From the NCBI RefSeq assembly GCF_001053185.1, contig NZ_CSTD01000002.1:7577-71576 (forward strand): 64,000 bases of DNA, in the 5' to 3' direction. Positions 1-10,000 of the stretch are shown one piece after another (position 1 is the stretch's first letter; each line of letters opens with the position of its first letter). The position numbers and the translations under genes are program-made. The notes under the pieces were generated by a model. It was not told where the DNA came from. It did not search any database and saw only the letters and a list, made by a program, of their open reading frames with translations. The stretch comes from Mycobacterium bohemicum DSM 44277. GTDB taxonomy: Bacteria; Actinomycetota; Actinomycetes; Mycobacteriales; Mycobacteriaceae.

Positions 1-322
1 GGCGCCGCCCGCCGTGCCGCCCTGCCCGGGGCCCCTCGGCGAACGCGCCGACTGGTGGTGGTACGACCCCTTCCAACCCCAACCACCACCGACGAACAAC
101 TGACGGCGAATGGCGCCGGCGCTGACACGGGGCGGGCGTCGACGGGCCCCATCGGCCGGCCAACCGTTCCGCGGGGATCAACCGACAAGGCGCTGCGACG
201 AGCGCCGAGCCCGCGATTGATCTGCGGATCCCCCACAAGTTCCCGCCCGAGCCCGCCGTCAAGGGCTCTGTCGCTTCCGGGCCCACGTCGTCACCGCGCG
301 TGACCCACTAGGCTGACCGAAC
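1..322. other. Upstream region of pcnA; possible 5' end of divergent mutT4-like gene
   Basis: No convincing complete gene lies here. In M. tuberculosis the gene divergent from pcnA is mutT4, whose product begins with an arginine-rich tail. Read on the minus strand, roughly positions 90 to 1 give an open, arginine/glycine-rich stretch that could be that tail, but no clear ATG or ribosome binding site is visible and two frames are equally plausible. The rest is GC-rich spacer carrying the pcnA promoter. Confidence 0.3.
309..314 (+). promoter_or_regulatory. -10 element of pcnA, probably leaderless
   Basis: TAGGCT fits the mycobacterial -10 pattern TANNNT. Its last T lies 8 bases before the GTG start at 323, so transcription would begin at or next to the start codon. 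No Shine-Dalgarno sequence precedes the GTG, which agrees with a leaderless mRNA. Inference from spacing only. Confidence 0.4.
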
Positions 323-1777
<1,455 letters not shown>

Positions 1778-1784
1778 GGGCCAC

Positions 1785-2312
1785 ATGCGCGTCGAAGCAG
1801 TCATGGACTACTGCAGGGCAGGCGACGACGGGGCGGCCGCTATCTGGCACGGTCAGCCCGACCTGGATCTCGACGGTGACGGTCGATTTGATGCGATCGG
1901 TCTCGACTTTGATGGCGACGGTCTGCGCGACGACGCGATGGCGGATCTCGATGGGGACGGTCACGTCGATCACGCTGTCCTCGATCTCGACAACGACGGC
2001 ACCCCTGAGGCCTCCTTCACCGATGACGGATCGGGGACATGGGCGGTGGCCGTCGACCGCACCGGACAGCTCCGGTGGTTCGGCCTCGACGGCGTTGAGC
2101 ACTCGGGCGGGCCCCTGGTCGATTTCGATGGCCAGGGCCATCCCGATGACCGGCTGATCGACAGCGACGGCGACGGCCTTGCCGATCGGGTGCTGTGCAC
2201 CGACGAGAACGGCGTGACGGGTTACGTCGATACCGACGGGGATGGAAAGTGGAACGTGCGGCTGACCGACACCGACGGTGACGGGCTGGCCGACGGCGCC
2301 AGCCCATTGTGA
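1785..2312 (+). CDS. Aspartate-rich calcium-repeat protein (Rv3906c-like)
   Basis: The 175-residue protein is built from many D-x-D-G-D-G units (for example DLDGDGR, DFDGDGL, DTDGDGK), like thrombospondin type-3 or EF-hand loops, and probably binds calcium. There is no signal peptide and no membrane segment. It resembles the uncharacterised Rv3906c, which also follows pcnA. The ATG at 1785 is used; an in-frame ATG at 1803 is an alternative. A similar repeat style occurs in proteins encoded near ESX loci, but no function is known and none is claimed. Confidence 0.8.
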   Translation: MRVEAVMDYCRAGDDGAAAIWHGQPDLDLDGDGRFDAIGLDFDGDGLRDDAMADLDGDGHVDHAVLDLDNDGTPEASFTDDGSGTWAVAVDRTGQLRWFGLDGVEHSGGPLVDFDGQGHPDDRLIDSDGDGLADRVLCTDENGVTGYVDTDGDGKWNVRLTDTDGDGLADGASPL

Positions 2313-2333
2313 TCCGTTCTGCCTGAGGCGGTT

Positions 2334-4205
2334 TCAGCTAGGGTCAGCGTGGCGGTGCCCGGTGGTCGGTGACCGCATGGCCTCGGGGTCGATCCAGTCA
2401 TCCAGGAAGTATTCGCCGCGGTGTCGTGCGGTCATGCCGTCGCGCTGCAGGGCTTCACCATGACCGGAGACCACGTCCGCGATGCTGAAGAGCGATTCGG
2501 ATCCGTCGTCGAAGTAGTGCAGGTGGTCGTAGGTCGGATTGATCGAAGCGCCTGCAACCTCGGCCCGGAACCGCGTGGAGCTATAGCCGTCGACTGACGG
2601 GTCGGCTCCCAGGCCGCCGAGGGTGAAGCCGACCAGGCCCGGACCCGTTATCCGGGCCGGCGCCCAGGTCACCGGGTCCGCCGAGGCGGCGCCCACATAG
2701 AGGTGCCCACCCTCAGGCAGGTGAAAGTCGCGCGACGAGTGCGCCAAATCGGTGCCCGGCGATCCGACCAGCACTACGTCGTCGGCGCGCATCCCGTGGG
2801 CTGCGGCGGCGTCCGAAACAGTTGTGGACCCGTACGAGTTACCGATCACGGTCACGTGTGCCGGCGGCCCCGCGTGCGTGACGGCCAGGGCGTTCACATC
2901 GGCGGCCAACGTCTGGCCGCCGGTGCGCGCCATGTTGGGGGCCCAGAGGCCCGGGTCGCACCATGCGTTGGGGGCGTCGTAACCCATCCACATGATCACC
3001 GCGGTTCGAGCTTTCGCCTCGGCCCGGGCGGATTCCCGGTAGAGGCGCACTGGATCGAGGTCGGCGAGTGTTCCGTCGCGCACGTTGGATCCCAACCCGG
3101 GCACCAGGACCGCGGTGTTGGCCGCATTGTCTGGGTTGCCGATCGCGACGGCAGCCGCGCCCTCGCCGCGGAAGGCTTCGGGATCGTACTTCAGCAGAAA
3201 GACGTCGGGATGGTTACCCCGCGCGTCGACGGCGGTCGCGGAGGTGGTCATGCCTTCCCGGGTGCGGCGGGCGTTGGTGTAGCGGGTGATCGCTTGTGCC
3301 GTAAGGCCGTATCGACCTGGGTCATTGGTGACGTCGCTGGCGGTGACGCCGTAGTTGGTAGCTTCGTCCTCGACGCGGTGCAGGTCGTCGTTCAGGACGG
3401 CCGCGTTGACGCGACTACGGGCCTCGACAGGGATGCCGTTGAGGTTGCCCAGCGCTGGAGCATGGTCGGCGACCATCTGGTCTTGCTGTTCCGGGGTGAG
3501 CGATTGCCACCACCTGTTCGCGCCTTCGGCGCTGGTTTCGGGAGGCGGAATTTGCAGGGCTTCTCGGGTTTCGGTCGATGCGTCAAAGGGTTTGATGGCC
3601 GCGCCGTCGTACCCGTCGGTGCGGAGCGTGGTGAGCGCGACGGCGAGATGCTTCGAATACTCGCTCCGAATGGCTTGCAGCCGAAGAAAAGTGCTCGCGG
3701 CGTCCGCGATCGCCTCGCGTTCGAGGGCGGAGATGAGTGCACTGAGGGCCGAGCGGTCAGGGTCCGTCATGCCCGCGTCGTTTTCGACCGCGAGTGCGGC
3801 GCCGAGTTCGTCGTCGATCTTTTGCAGCTGTCCTTCCAGCGCCGCGATCGACTGTGCGCCCGCCCGTTGCACCTCGGCGAGCGTGACGGCGACGCTCTCC
3901 AGGTCGATTGCGATTCTTGGTATTTGGAGGGATTGCAGCCCAAGCTGCGTGGTCACGCGCTCGACTTCCGCCGTGTTGTTAATGGCGTGCTCACCCTGGC
4001 CGCTGCTCCACGATGCCTCGAAATGACGCCGCGCGTCGTCGAACGCCGCGCCGGCCTCTTGTGTGCAGCGGCCGGCGCGGTAAAACGCCTGGGCCAGAGC
4101 ATCGATCTGCGCGGGTTGACCCGCCTGCAGGTCGGCGTGTAGAGCCCACGGATCACCGCCCGCCTCGGTGATCAGAAGCGCAACGCTTATGTGTCTGAGT
4201 TGCAC
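2334..4205 (-). CDS. DUF1023 alpha/beta hydrolase with WXG100-like N-terminal region
   Basis: The 623-residue protein has an alpha-helical N-terminal third followed by an alpha/beta hydrolase domain of the DUF1023 family from about residue 360. The nucleophile elbow GNSYGS (GxSxG) is clear, and conserved VGSPGTD and DHLHYFDDG stretches probably supply the acid and histidine. The family is actinobacterial (compare Rv0963c) and usually encoded with DUF2563 proteins, as here. The substrate is unknown. The start is GTG at 4205, giving the family's usual N-terminus QLRHIS. It sits on the opposite strand to its ESX-2 neighbours, in the position that holds the cpnT toxin operon in M. tuberculosis. 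Confidence 0.8.
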   Translation of the reverse strand: MQLRHISVALLITEAGGDPWALHADLQAGQPAQIDALAQAFYRAGRCTQEAGAAFDDARRHFEASWSSGQGEHAINNTAEVERVTTQLGLQSLQIPRIAIDLESVAVTLAEVQRAGAQSIAALEGQLQKIDDELGAALAVENDAGMTDPDRSALSALISALEREAIADAASTFLRLQAIRSEYSKHLAVALTTLRTDGYDGAAIKPFDASTETREALQIPPPETSAEGANRWWQSLTPEQQDQMVADHAPALGNLNGIPVEARSRVNAAVLNDDLHRVEDEATNYGVTASDVTNDPGRYGLTAQAITRYTNARRTREGMTTSATAVDARGNHPDVFLLKYDPEAFRGEGAAAVAIGNPDNAANTAVLVPGLGSNVRDGTLADLDPVRLYRESARAEAKARTAVIMWMGYDAPNAWCDPGLWAPNMARTGGQTLAADVNALAVTHAGPPAHVTVIGNSYGSTTVSDAAAAHGMRADDVVLVGSPGTDLAHSSRDFHLPEGGHLYVGAASADPVTWAPARITGPGLVGFTLGGLGADPSVDGYSSTRFRAEVAGASINPTYDHLHYFDDGSESLFSIADVVSGHGEALQRDGMTARHRGEYFLDDWIDPEAMRSPTTGHRHADPS

Positions 4206-4453
4206 TGGACCGCAACCGATTCTGCGTCCCTGACGTCACTGCGAGCGTGAATTCCGCTGCTGATTGACCGCAGTGAGTTGGCGTTGGTCGACATCGCTAC
4301 CCTCCCGAATTGGCGGCAACGGTACTAGCGACGTCAGAGTTGCGGTCAATTCGCTGGGCGCTTGGCCGGTTAGCGATTCACGAGTGTTGTGGATAGCTCA
4401 TCGGGCGGCCTGGATTGCCGGGTCCTTGAGCGCTTTTGTGCTTTCGAGAGCGC

Positions 4454-4783
4454 TCAGAGTTCAGGAGCGGTTGCGGGGGCGCCGGTTCGCACCGCGCGCA
4501 TCTCGGCGGCGTTGCGGTCGTCCACCTCGGTGAAGTTGGTGGCGGCGTGGTGAGCCTTGGTGCCGACGGCGTTGAGCGCTTGGCGGTGTGCCTGAAGGTT
4601 CGTCACGTGCTGGGTGTGGGCGGAGACGACGGCCTCGTGAAACGTTTCGGCGGCGTCGAACGCACCGAACATCCCTGAAGACAGCGGCCCGCGTGCGAGG
4701 TGGTCAGCCCCTTCCTGGGCATGCCCACTTGCGCGGTGAGAGTCGTTTCCTCCCCGACGCAGCAACTGCGGGTCGACGAACAT
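4454..4783 (-). CDS. DUF2563 small helical protein
   Basis: A protein of 109 residues, starting MFVDPQLLRRGG, rich in His and Ala and predicted to be helical, typical of the DUF2563 family that accompanies DUF1023 hydrolases in mycobacteria. The ATG at 4783 is preferred to the in-frame GTG at 4792 because the AAAGGTG ribosome binding site overlaps that GTG. It resembles a WXG100 partner in size but has no WXG motif. The DUF1023 gene lies about 250 bases downstream in the same direction. The molecular role is unknown. Confidence 0.7.
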   Translation of the reverse strand: MFVDPQLLRRGGNDSHRASGHAQEGADHLARGPLSSGMFGAFDAAETFHEAVVSAHTQHVTNLQAHRQALNAVGTKAHHAATNFTEVDDRNAAEMRAVRTGAPATAPEL

Positions 4784-5038
4784 CGAGAACACCTTTCTGA
4801 GTCGGTGGCAACGCTACTACTGGAGCCTCGGTGGTCAATTCACCCAAAAAGTGGCCTACCGCCGGGCTGAGGTGCGGTGATCCCGGCCGTCGTCTATCAC
4901 TGATACTGAGCTCAGGCGGGGACTGCGGCTGAACTTGATGGCCCGAGCAATTAGCGGCACCGTGGAGGGGGCGTCCTGCATGATCGTTGGAAGTGCCCAA
5001 ACGGGTCGAATACGAAACCGCGGGACATGGGAGGGAGC

Positions 5039-5599
5039 ATGACGGGGGAGTTGCCTCCGAACCTCGGCGAGGGGTCGAGTATGCGTCCAGGCATGGGGCC
5101 CTGGGTGCCGCCCTACCCTGCGCCGCCGGCGCCGCGCACTCATAAGGGCATGGCCGTGACGGCCATGGGCCTAGCCGTCATCGCAGTGCTGACGGCCGCC
5201 ACCGCGCTCGTAGTGGCACTGACCCGTCCGACGAGCACGACGTCGTCACCCGCTACCTCGACGCAGACTTACAGCGCTGCTGACGTCACCGCGGCTCAAA
5301 AGCAACTATGCGATACATATAAGTTGGCCGCACGCTCTGTCCAGGTAGATACAGGCGGCGGCGACCGCGCATTGGCGCGAATAGCGACAACTAACGGCGC
5401 CATTATGCTCGACAACGCAGCAGCAAATCCAGCACTTGATAGCAAGCACCGTGATGCAGCGCGGGCTTTAGCTGCGGCTTACGGAAGGCTTACTGCGATG
5501 GGTAGTCATGAAGTCGCAACGGATACGCAATACCAAGCCGGGCTCGACGAGATCACTGCCAAGGACTCCGTAATGAAGATTGTCTGCGGCGGGGGCTGA
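5039..5599 (+). CDS. Single-pass membrane protein at the edge of ESX-2
   Basis: About 186 residues: a proline-rich cytosolic N-terminus of about 40 residues, one hydrophobic segment (AVTAMGLAVIAVLTAATALV), a Thr/Ser-rich linker, and an extracytoplasmic helical domain ending in a conserved-looking VCGGG. Two cysteines in the outer part (near LCDTYK and IVCGGG) may form a disulfide. ATG 5039 follows GGGAGGG closely; an in-frame ATG at 5027 is also possible. This layout is common among small membrane proteins beside ESX-2 (Rv3900c-Rv3901c area). The second half has lower GC than its neighbours. Confidence 0.65.
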   Translation: MTGELPPNLGEGSSMRPGMGPWVPPYPAPPAPRTHKGMAVTAMGLAVIAVLTAATALVVALTRPTSTTSSPATSTQTYSAADVTAAQKQLCDTYKLAARSVQVDTGGGDRALARIATTNGAIMLDNAAANPALDSKHRDAARALAAAYGRLTAMGSHEVATDTQYQAGLDEITAKDSVMKIVCGGG

Positions 5600-5681
5600 C
5601 GACCCCGGTGAAAGTGGGGGATGGCGATTTTGGACCGGGCCGCGTTCTCGCCCGGCACTCCGTAGATAAGGCTTGGGTGCG

Positions 5682-7871
5682 ATGTTAGCGGACTTGCCAC
5701 CGGGGAAATTCTCGATGGGCCTCGTTGGGCCATGGTGGCCCGCGCCGTCGACGTCGCTACGCGCTAGTGCCGCGCAGTGGCAACACGCCTTTGTAAGTCA
5801 GCAGCAATTCGCTCAGGACCTGCGTAATCAACGGTCTACCATCGCGACTAACAATCGGGGACACACGGCCGACGATTTGGTTGGACGCTATCAGCAGGGG
5901 GAAAGCTTTCATCTAGATCTGGCTGAAAAATACTCGGTGAAGGCGCAAGCGTTCGATTCAAGCGCTGACGCGGTTGACTATCTCCGAAGCCGGCTAACTG
6001 AAATCGCAAATACTGGGAACAGCGATATAGACCGAATTTCTGCCTCGAATAAACCAACGATCGAAAAAGTTGCGGAGGTACACGCTGTGCAACTGCGCTG
6101 CAACGCTGACGCGACGAACGCAAGCTTCATAGCAGTCGACAAGATCTTGGCCGCCACACAGAAGATCCTTGATGCGGAAGGCCTCGGCGCCGATGCGCGG
6201 ACGTGGGCGCGTGATCATGGCATACAGCTTGATGACGCGCCAGCCCCGCGTCCTATCACGAAGGAAGACCTTGACTCGGAAACAGTCCGAGCGGGGGGAC
6301 GCGACGGAGGGAGCCCAGCTCCTGGAGCGATCAGTGATCAGAACTCAAGCGGCGCAAACCCTCCGGTAGTTCAACCCTCAGGACGGCCAAGTGATGAGGT
6401 TGTTGGCGCCAGCTCGGGTCCGAACGCACATGTGCCCCCCGCGGGGGTCGTTCATGCCGACGGGCGCACCCCCGTCCCGGGCGGGTTACCCTCCCCCTCG
6501 CCATCGCCGGTTCCCGGCGTACCTCTTCCCGCCACTCCTGCACCAGTCGCACCAGGAATGCCGGCAATGCCAACCGGACCGATGTCCCCTGCGGCGCTCG
6601 GGCAGGGCATCTCACCGGGACCGCTGGGCCAATCGGTCATAACCGGCATGGCGGCGGGGCAGCCAGTAGCCGGACCCGCGCAAGTGTTAAGCCAGAGTGC
6701 GGTCAATGCGATGGGGCAGGGACCGCCCGCAACCCCACAGGTCGCTCCGCCGATGACGGCTCCTCCGGTCATCCCGGCCGCGCCGATTGCCGGCGACGCG
6801 TTCGCAGCGCACCCGCCCGTTGAGGCGCCGCCCCCGGCGCCCTCCGCCCCGACCGGAGGCGCAAGCGTCCCCGTCGCCCCGGTGATGACCGGCGGTTCGT
6901 GGGCCCCCGCGACTCCGACGGTCGCCGGGCCGGCCGTACCCGCCGGACCGCTACCCGCCTACGGTTCGGATCTGCGCCCACCCGTCGCAACCCCGGCCGT
7001 TCCGTCGATGCCCTCGGCCCCGATATCCGGCGCACCGGTCGCGCCGTCCGCGGCATCGTCGCCATCAGGAGGTGGACCGCTGGTTTCGCCAGTGGAGCGG
7101 GCGGGATCGGGGACAGCAACAGGTCAGGCCGGCGTGGGCTCGTCGGCCATGGCTGGGGCATCGGCGCTGTCGGCGACATCGGGCGCCACCGCGGGTGCGG
7201 CATCAGCCAGGGCATCTGAGCAGCAACGACTGCAGCGCCTGGTGGACGCGGTGGCCAGGCAGGAGCCCAGGCTGTCCTGGGCCGCCGGGCTAAGGGACGA
7301 CGGCATCACCACATTGCTGGTCACCGACCTCGCCGGCGGGTGGATCCCCCCGCACGTACGACTGCCCGCCCATGTAACGCTGCTCGAACCCGCCGCGCGA
7401 CGCCGTGACGCCGGAGCGGTCGATCTGCTTGGCGCCGTCACGGTCGCGGCAGCCCACCAGCCCAACGCGTTCATCGCCGAACCCGACCGCGACGCACCCG
7501 CGTTGACCGGTGACCGCGCGGCCCGCTCGGCCTGTCCCAAAGTCGACGAGCTCGGGCCGACCCTGGTCGATGCCGTTCGCCGCCGCGACGGTCTCCCGAG
7601 AATCGCGCAAGCGCTCGCCGCGCCGGCAGTACGAAAAACCGGCGTGCTCGAGAACGAAGCCGAACTGTTGGGGGAACGCATCGCAGAGATTCAGCACTCG
7701 GTACTCAACGGCTATCCCCAGCACGACCCGTCGGCGGTCGGGGACTGGATGCTGCTTGCGGCGATCCAAGCGCTGATCGACGGACACGAGTACCTGGCCC
7801 ATTACCACCTCTCGTGGTTCGAGATGCTGAGCCGACACGGCGCCATAACGCCACTGCCGGGTGAAATTTGA
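5682..7871 (+). CDS. ESX-2 associated proline-rich protein with DUF5631/DUF5632-type C-terminus (Rv3899c-like)
   Basis: The protein has about 729 residues in three parts: a helical N-terminal domain of about 190 residues, a long Pro/Ala/Gly-rich linker (residues 190-510), and a conserved C-terminal domain of about 220 residues that resembles Rv3899c. The same N-terminal helix, linker and C-terminal domain layout is seen in EspK of ESX-1, which acts as a chaperone for a secreted substrate, so a substrate-handling role is plausible but inferred. ATG 5682 with AAGG 11 bases upstream is preferred to the in-frame TTG at 5673. The first third is visibly poorer in GC than the remainder, with codons unlike those of its neighbours. 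Confidence 0.75.
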   Translation: MLADLPPGKFSMGLVGPWWPAPSTSLRASAAQWQHAFVSQQQFAQDLRNQRSTIATNNRGHTADDLVGRYQQGESFHLDLAEKYSVKAQAFDSSADAVDYLRSRLTEIANTGNSDIDRISASNKPTIEKVAEVHAVQLRCNADATNASFIAVDKILAATQKILDAEGLGADARTWARDHGIQLDDAPAPRPITKEDLDSETVRAGGRDGGSPAPGAISDQNSSGANPPVVQPSGRPSDEVVGASSGPNAHVPPAGVVHADGRTPVPGGLPSPSPSPVPGVPLPATPAPVAPGMPAMPTGPMSPAALGQGISPGPLGQSVITGMAAGQPVAGPAQVLSQSAVNAMGQGPPATPQVAPPMTAPPVIPAAPIAGDAFAAHPPVEAPPPAPSAPTGGASVPVAPVMTGGSWAPATPTVAGPAVPAGPLPAYGSDLRPPVATPAVPSMPSAPISGAPVAPSAASSPSGGGPLVSPVERAGSGTATGQAGVGSSAMAGASALSATSGATAGAASARASEQQRLQRLVDAVARQEPRLSWAAGLRDDGITTLLVTDLAGGWIPPHVRLPAHVTLLEPAARRRDAGAVDLLGAVTVAAAHQPNAFIAEPDRDAPALTGDRAARSACPKVDELGPTLVDAVRRRDGLPRIAQALAAPAVRKTGVLENEAELLGERIAEIQHSVLNGYPQHDPSAVGDWMLLAAIQALIDGHEYLAHYHLSWFEMLSRHGAITPLPGEI

Positions 7872-7964
7872 GGTGAATACCGCGTCCGGTCTGTTGTGAC
7901 AAAATGGTGTTCCGCGTTTCGCGCAGTGCCGGCAGGCCACCGCAGCCTGAGGGGGAGGTGAATC

Positions 7965-8909
7965 GTGAGCATCATGGCGGATTTGGGGTCCTACGGTGGT
8001 GTAGCGCAGGGGCCCCCGCCCCCGTTCATCGAGCCGACAGGTATGCCGACGCCTGACACCTCACCGACGGGCGGCCCGCTCGCCGCCCTCTATTCGGCGG
8101 CAGGAATCGGTGTGCCGGGCGACGTCGAAGGCAGCGCCCAGGGCGACCTGGACCGCCGGGGTCGTGCGGCTGATGCCGCCGCGAAGTTCCCCGCCAATGA
8201 GGCCGACGCCGCCCAGCAGTTCCAGGGTGTGGGCGCCCAGGGTTCCACGCAGATGATCCAGCAGTTGGTGTCGGGCATCACGGGCGCGCTCGGTGGTGCG
8301 GTTGGCGGCATCATGGGCCCGCTGACCCAGCTCCCGCAGCAGGCGATGCAGGTCGGTCAGGGCGCCATGCAGCCGCTGATGAGTGCGCTCCAGGGAGCCC
8401 ACGGCGCCGCGGAGGCAGCTGAAGGCTCGAGCCTGGTCGACAGCGTCGAGGGCGAAACAGGCGGCGGAGCCGGTGGCGGCGGCGCGTTCGGTTCCGGCAG
8501 TGGCGGCGTCGGCGGTGGCGGCACCACGCCGACCGGGTACTTGGGTCCGCCGCCGGTGCCATCGTCGTCGCCGCCGACGACCCCGGCCGGGGCGCCCGCG
8601 AAGCCGGTGATGATGACCCCGACCGGCGGCACGCTGCCGATGTCGGGCCAGTCGGGGATGACCGGCATGCCGATGATGCCGCCGGGCGCCATGGGCGCAC
8701 ATGGCGAAGCCGGCGGCAAGCACGACGCGCCCGAGAAGCGGATCGCGGCGCCAGGCGTGCCCAATGGCCAGCCGGTCAAGGGCCGCTTGACGATACCGCC
8801 CGGGGCTCCGCTTGCCGCCAAGCCCGGCGAAGCCAAACCGACGGTCGTCACCAACAGGCCCGCGCGGCGAATCGTCATCCTGCCCAACGACGACGAGCCA
8901 AAGGAATAG
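7965..8909 (+). CDS. Gly/Pro-rich ESX-2 accessory protein (Rv3897c/Rv3898c-like)
   Basis: The protein has 314 residues. Residues 30-150 form a helical region (PLAALYSAAGIGV to LQGAHGAAEAAEG), followed by a Gly-rich then Pro/Met-rich low-complexity segment and a basic, conserved-looking end (RPARRIVILPNDDE). The overall plan resembles ESX substrates and PPE-like tails. The GTG start at 7965 follows a strong GGGGGAGG ribosome binding site; an ATG at 7974 is possible. It lies between the DUF5632-type gene and a transglycosylase-like gene, an order kept in the ESX-2 locus of M. tuberculosis. No biochemical function is known. Confidence 0.65.
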   Translation: MSIMADLGSYGGVAQGPPPPFIEPTGMPTPDTSPTGGPLAALYSAAGIGVPGDVEGSAQGDLDRRGRAADAAAKFPANEADAAQQFQGVGAQGSTQMIQQLVSGITGALGGAVGGIMGPLTQLPQQAMQVGQGAMQPLMSALQGAHGAAEAAEGSSLVDSVEGETGGGAGGGGAFGSGSGGVGGGGTTPTGYLGPPPVPSSSPPTTPAGAPAKPVMMTPTGGTLPMSGQSGMTGMPMMPPGAMGAHGEAGGKHDAPEKRIAAPGVPNGQPVKGRLTIPPGAPLAAKPGEAKPTVVTNRPARRIVILPNDDEPKE

Positions 8910-9126
8910 CGCGGCCGTCAGGCAAAGCCGACCGCATTGCTTTCCGCCCCAGTCGCATTGACCGAAAACGCGGCACCCCAACCGCAACAGCAAATGCCCG
9001 TCAATTCCGCGTCACCGTACTAATGGTGAGTGGCCCGGCGGCCCCACGCCGCAGTAATGTCGGAATGTAAACGCGGCCGCGGGGGCCCGCGAGAAACGAA
9101 TGTGGAAGTAGTGGCTGAAGTGTCCG

Positions 9127-9999
9127 ATGGGGATGCGGCGCCTCAATGCGGCGGGGGAATCGTTGGCTGATCCGCTGATAACGCAGGCTCTTGCGGCGTT
9201 GTCGCGCGGACACATGTTGTTCGTCGGCGCTGCCGCCGACGGCGGGATTCGCGATACGCCCGCACAGGTGCGGGCGCGCGCCGACGGGTTGATCACCCGC
9301 TCACGGGGATTGCCACCCTCGACAACGCAACCGGTAGCCGGGCTGCGCCGGTTGGCCGACTCCGACGGAGCGGTTGCCCGCACCATCGCGGCGGCTCGGG
9401 CGGACCATGCCCGCAGGAAATCGGCGACGGGCGCGGTTCTGGAAGCGGCAAGGGCCGACAGGGCGCCGGGAGCAGACACGCCGATCGGCCGGCGCGAAGC
9501 CACGGCCCGGATGGCGGCGCGGCTGCGGACTCAGCACCGCCACGTCGAGGCCTCCCGCAGGCGGGCGCGGCTGCTGGCCTCGCGCCTGCTTCGGCCGCAC
9601 TACGCACGCAGGCCGGCCACTGGACGCGCGGCGGTGCTGGCGGCGATTCATAAGGCCCTGGACATCAAGGGGTTTCATGATCCGGCCGTTCGTGCCCGCT
9701 GGGAGCGCGGCATGGCACTGGTGGCGCTCCGCGAGTCGAACTACGACGCCGGCGCCGTCAATGGTTGGGACTGCAACGCCGCGCGCGGCACGCCCAGCAG
9801 GGGCGCCTGGCAATTTATTGCGCCGACGTTCGCGGCCTACCACCAGCGCGGAACCTCGTCCCAGATCAACGACCTGGTGGCCCAGGCGTGCGCGTTCATC
9901 AACTACGCGCGGGGGCACTACGGGGTCGCCGCGGATGCGTCGAACCTCGCCGACCGGATCCAGCAGGCCGATCCACGTCGATCCCCCAAGGGGTACTGA
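9127..9999 (+). CDS. Transglycosylase-like protein of ESX-2 (Rv3896c-like)
   Basis: The protein has 290 residues. The N-terminal 190 residues are Ala/Arg-rich and helical. The C-terminal 95 residues look like a lysozyme-like/SLT fold: the candidate catalytic glutamate is in ALRESNYDAGAVNG, followed by GAWQFIAPTF and a conserved NYARGHYG segment. Such an enzyme would open peptidoglycan locally for assembly of the secretion machine. No signal peptide is seen, so export might need ESX itself. One base separates its stop from the eccB2 start, which shows tight coupling. It corresponds to Rv3896c, immediately upstream of eccB2 there too. Confidence 0.75.
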   Translation: MGMRRLNAAGESLADPLITQALAALSRGHMLFVGAAADGGIRDTPAQVRARADGLITRSRGLPPSTTQPVAGLRRLADSDGAVARTIAAARADHARRKSATGAVLEAARADRAPGADTPIGRREATARMAARLRTQHRHVEASRRRARLLASRLLRPHYARRPATGRAAVLAAIHKALDIKGFHDPAVRARWERGMALVALRESNYDAGAVNGWDCNAARGTPSRGAWQFIAPTFAAYHQRGTSSQINDLVAQACAFINYARGHYGVAADASNLADRIQQADPRRSPKGY

Positions 10000-10000
10000 G

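Noticed and set aside
55..303. Plus-strand frame of 82 codons upstream of pcnA
   Set aside because: Pro/Arg/Thr-rich composition, no ribosome binding site and no recognisable similarity; likely a chance frame in the promoter region.
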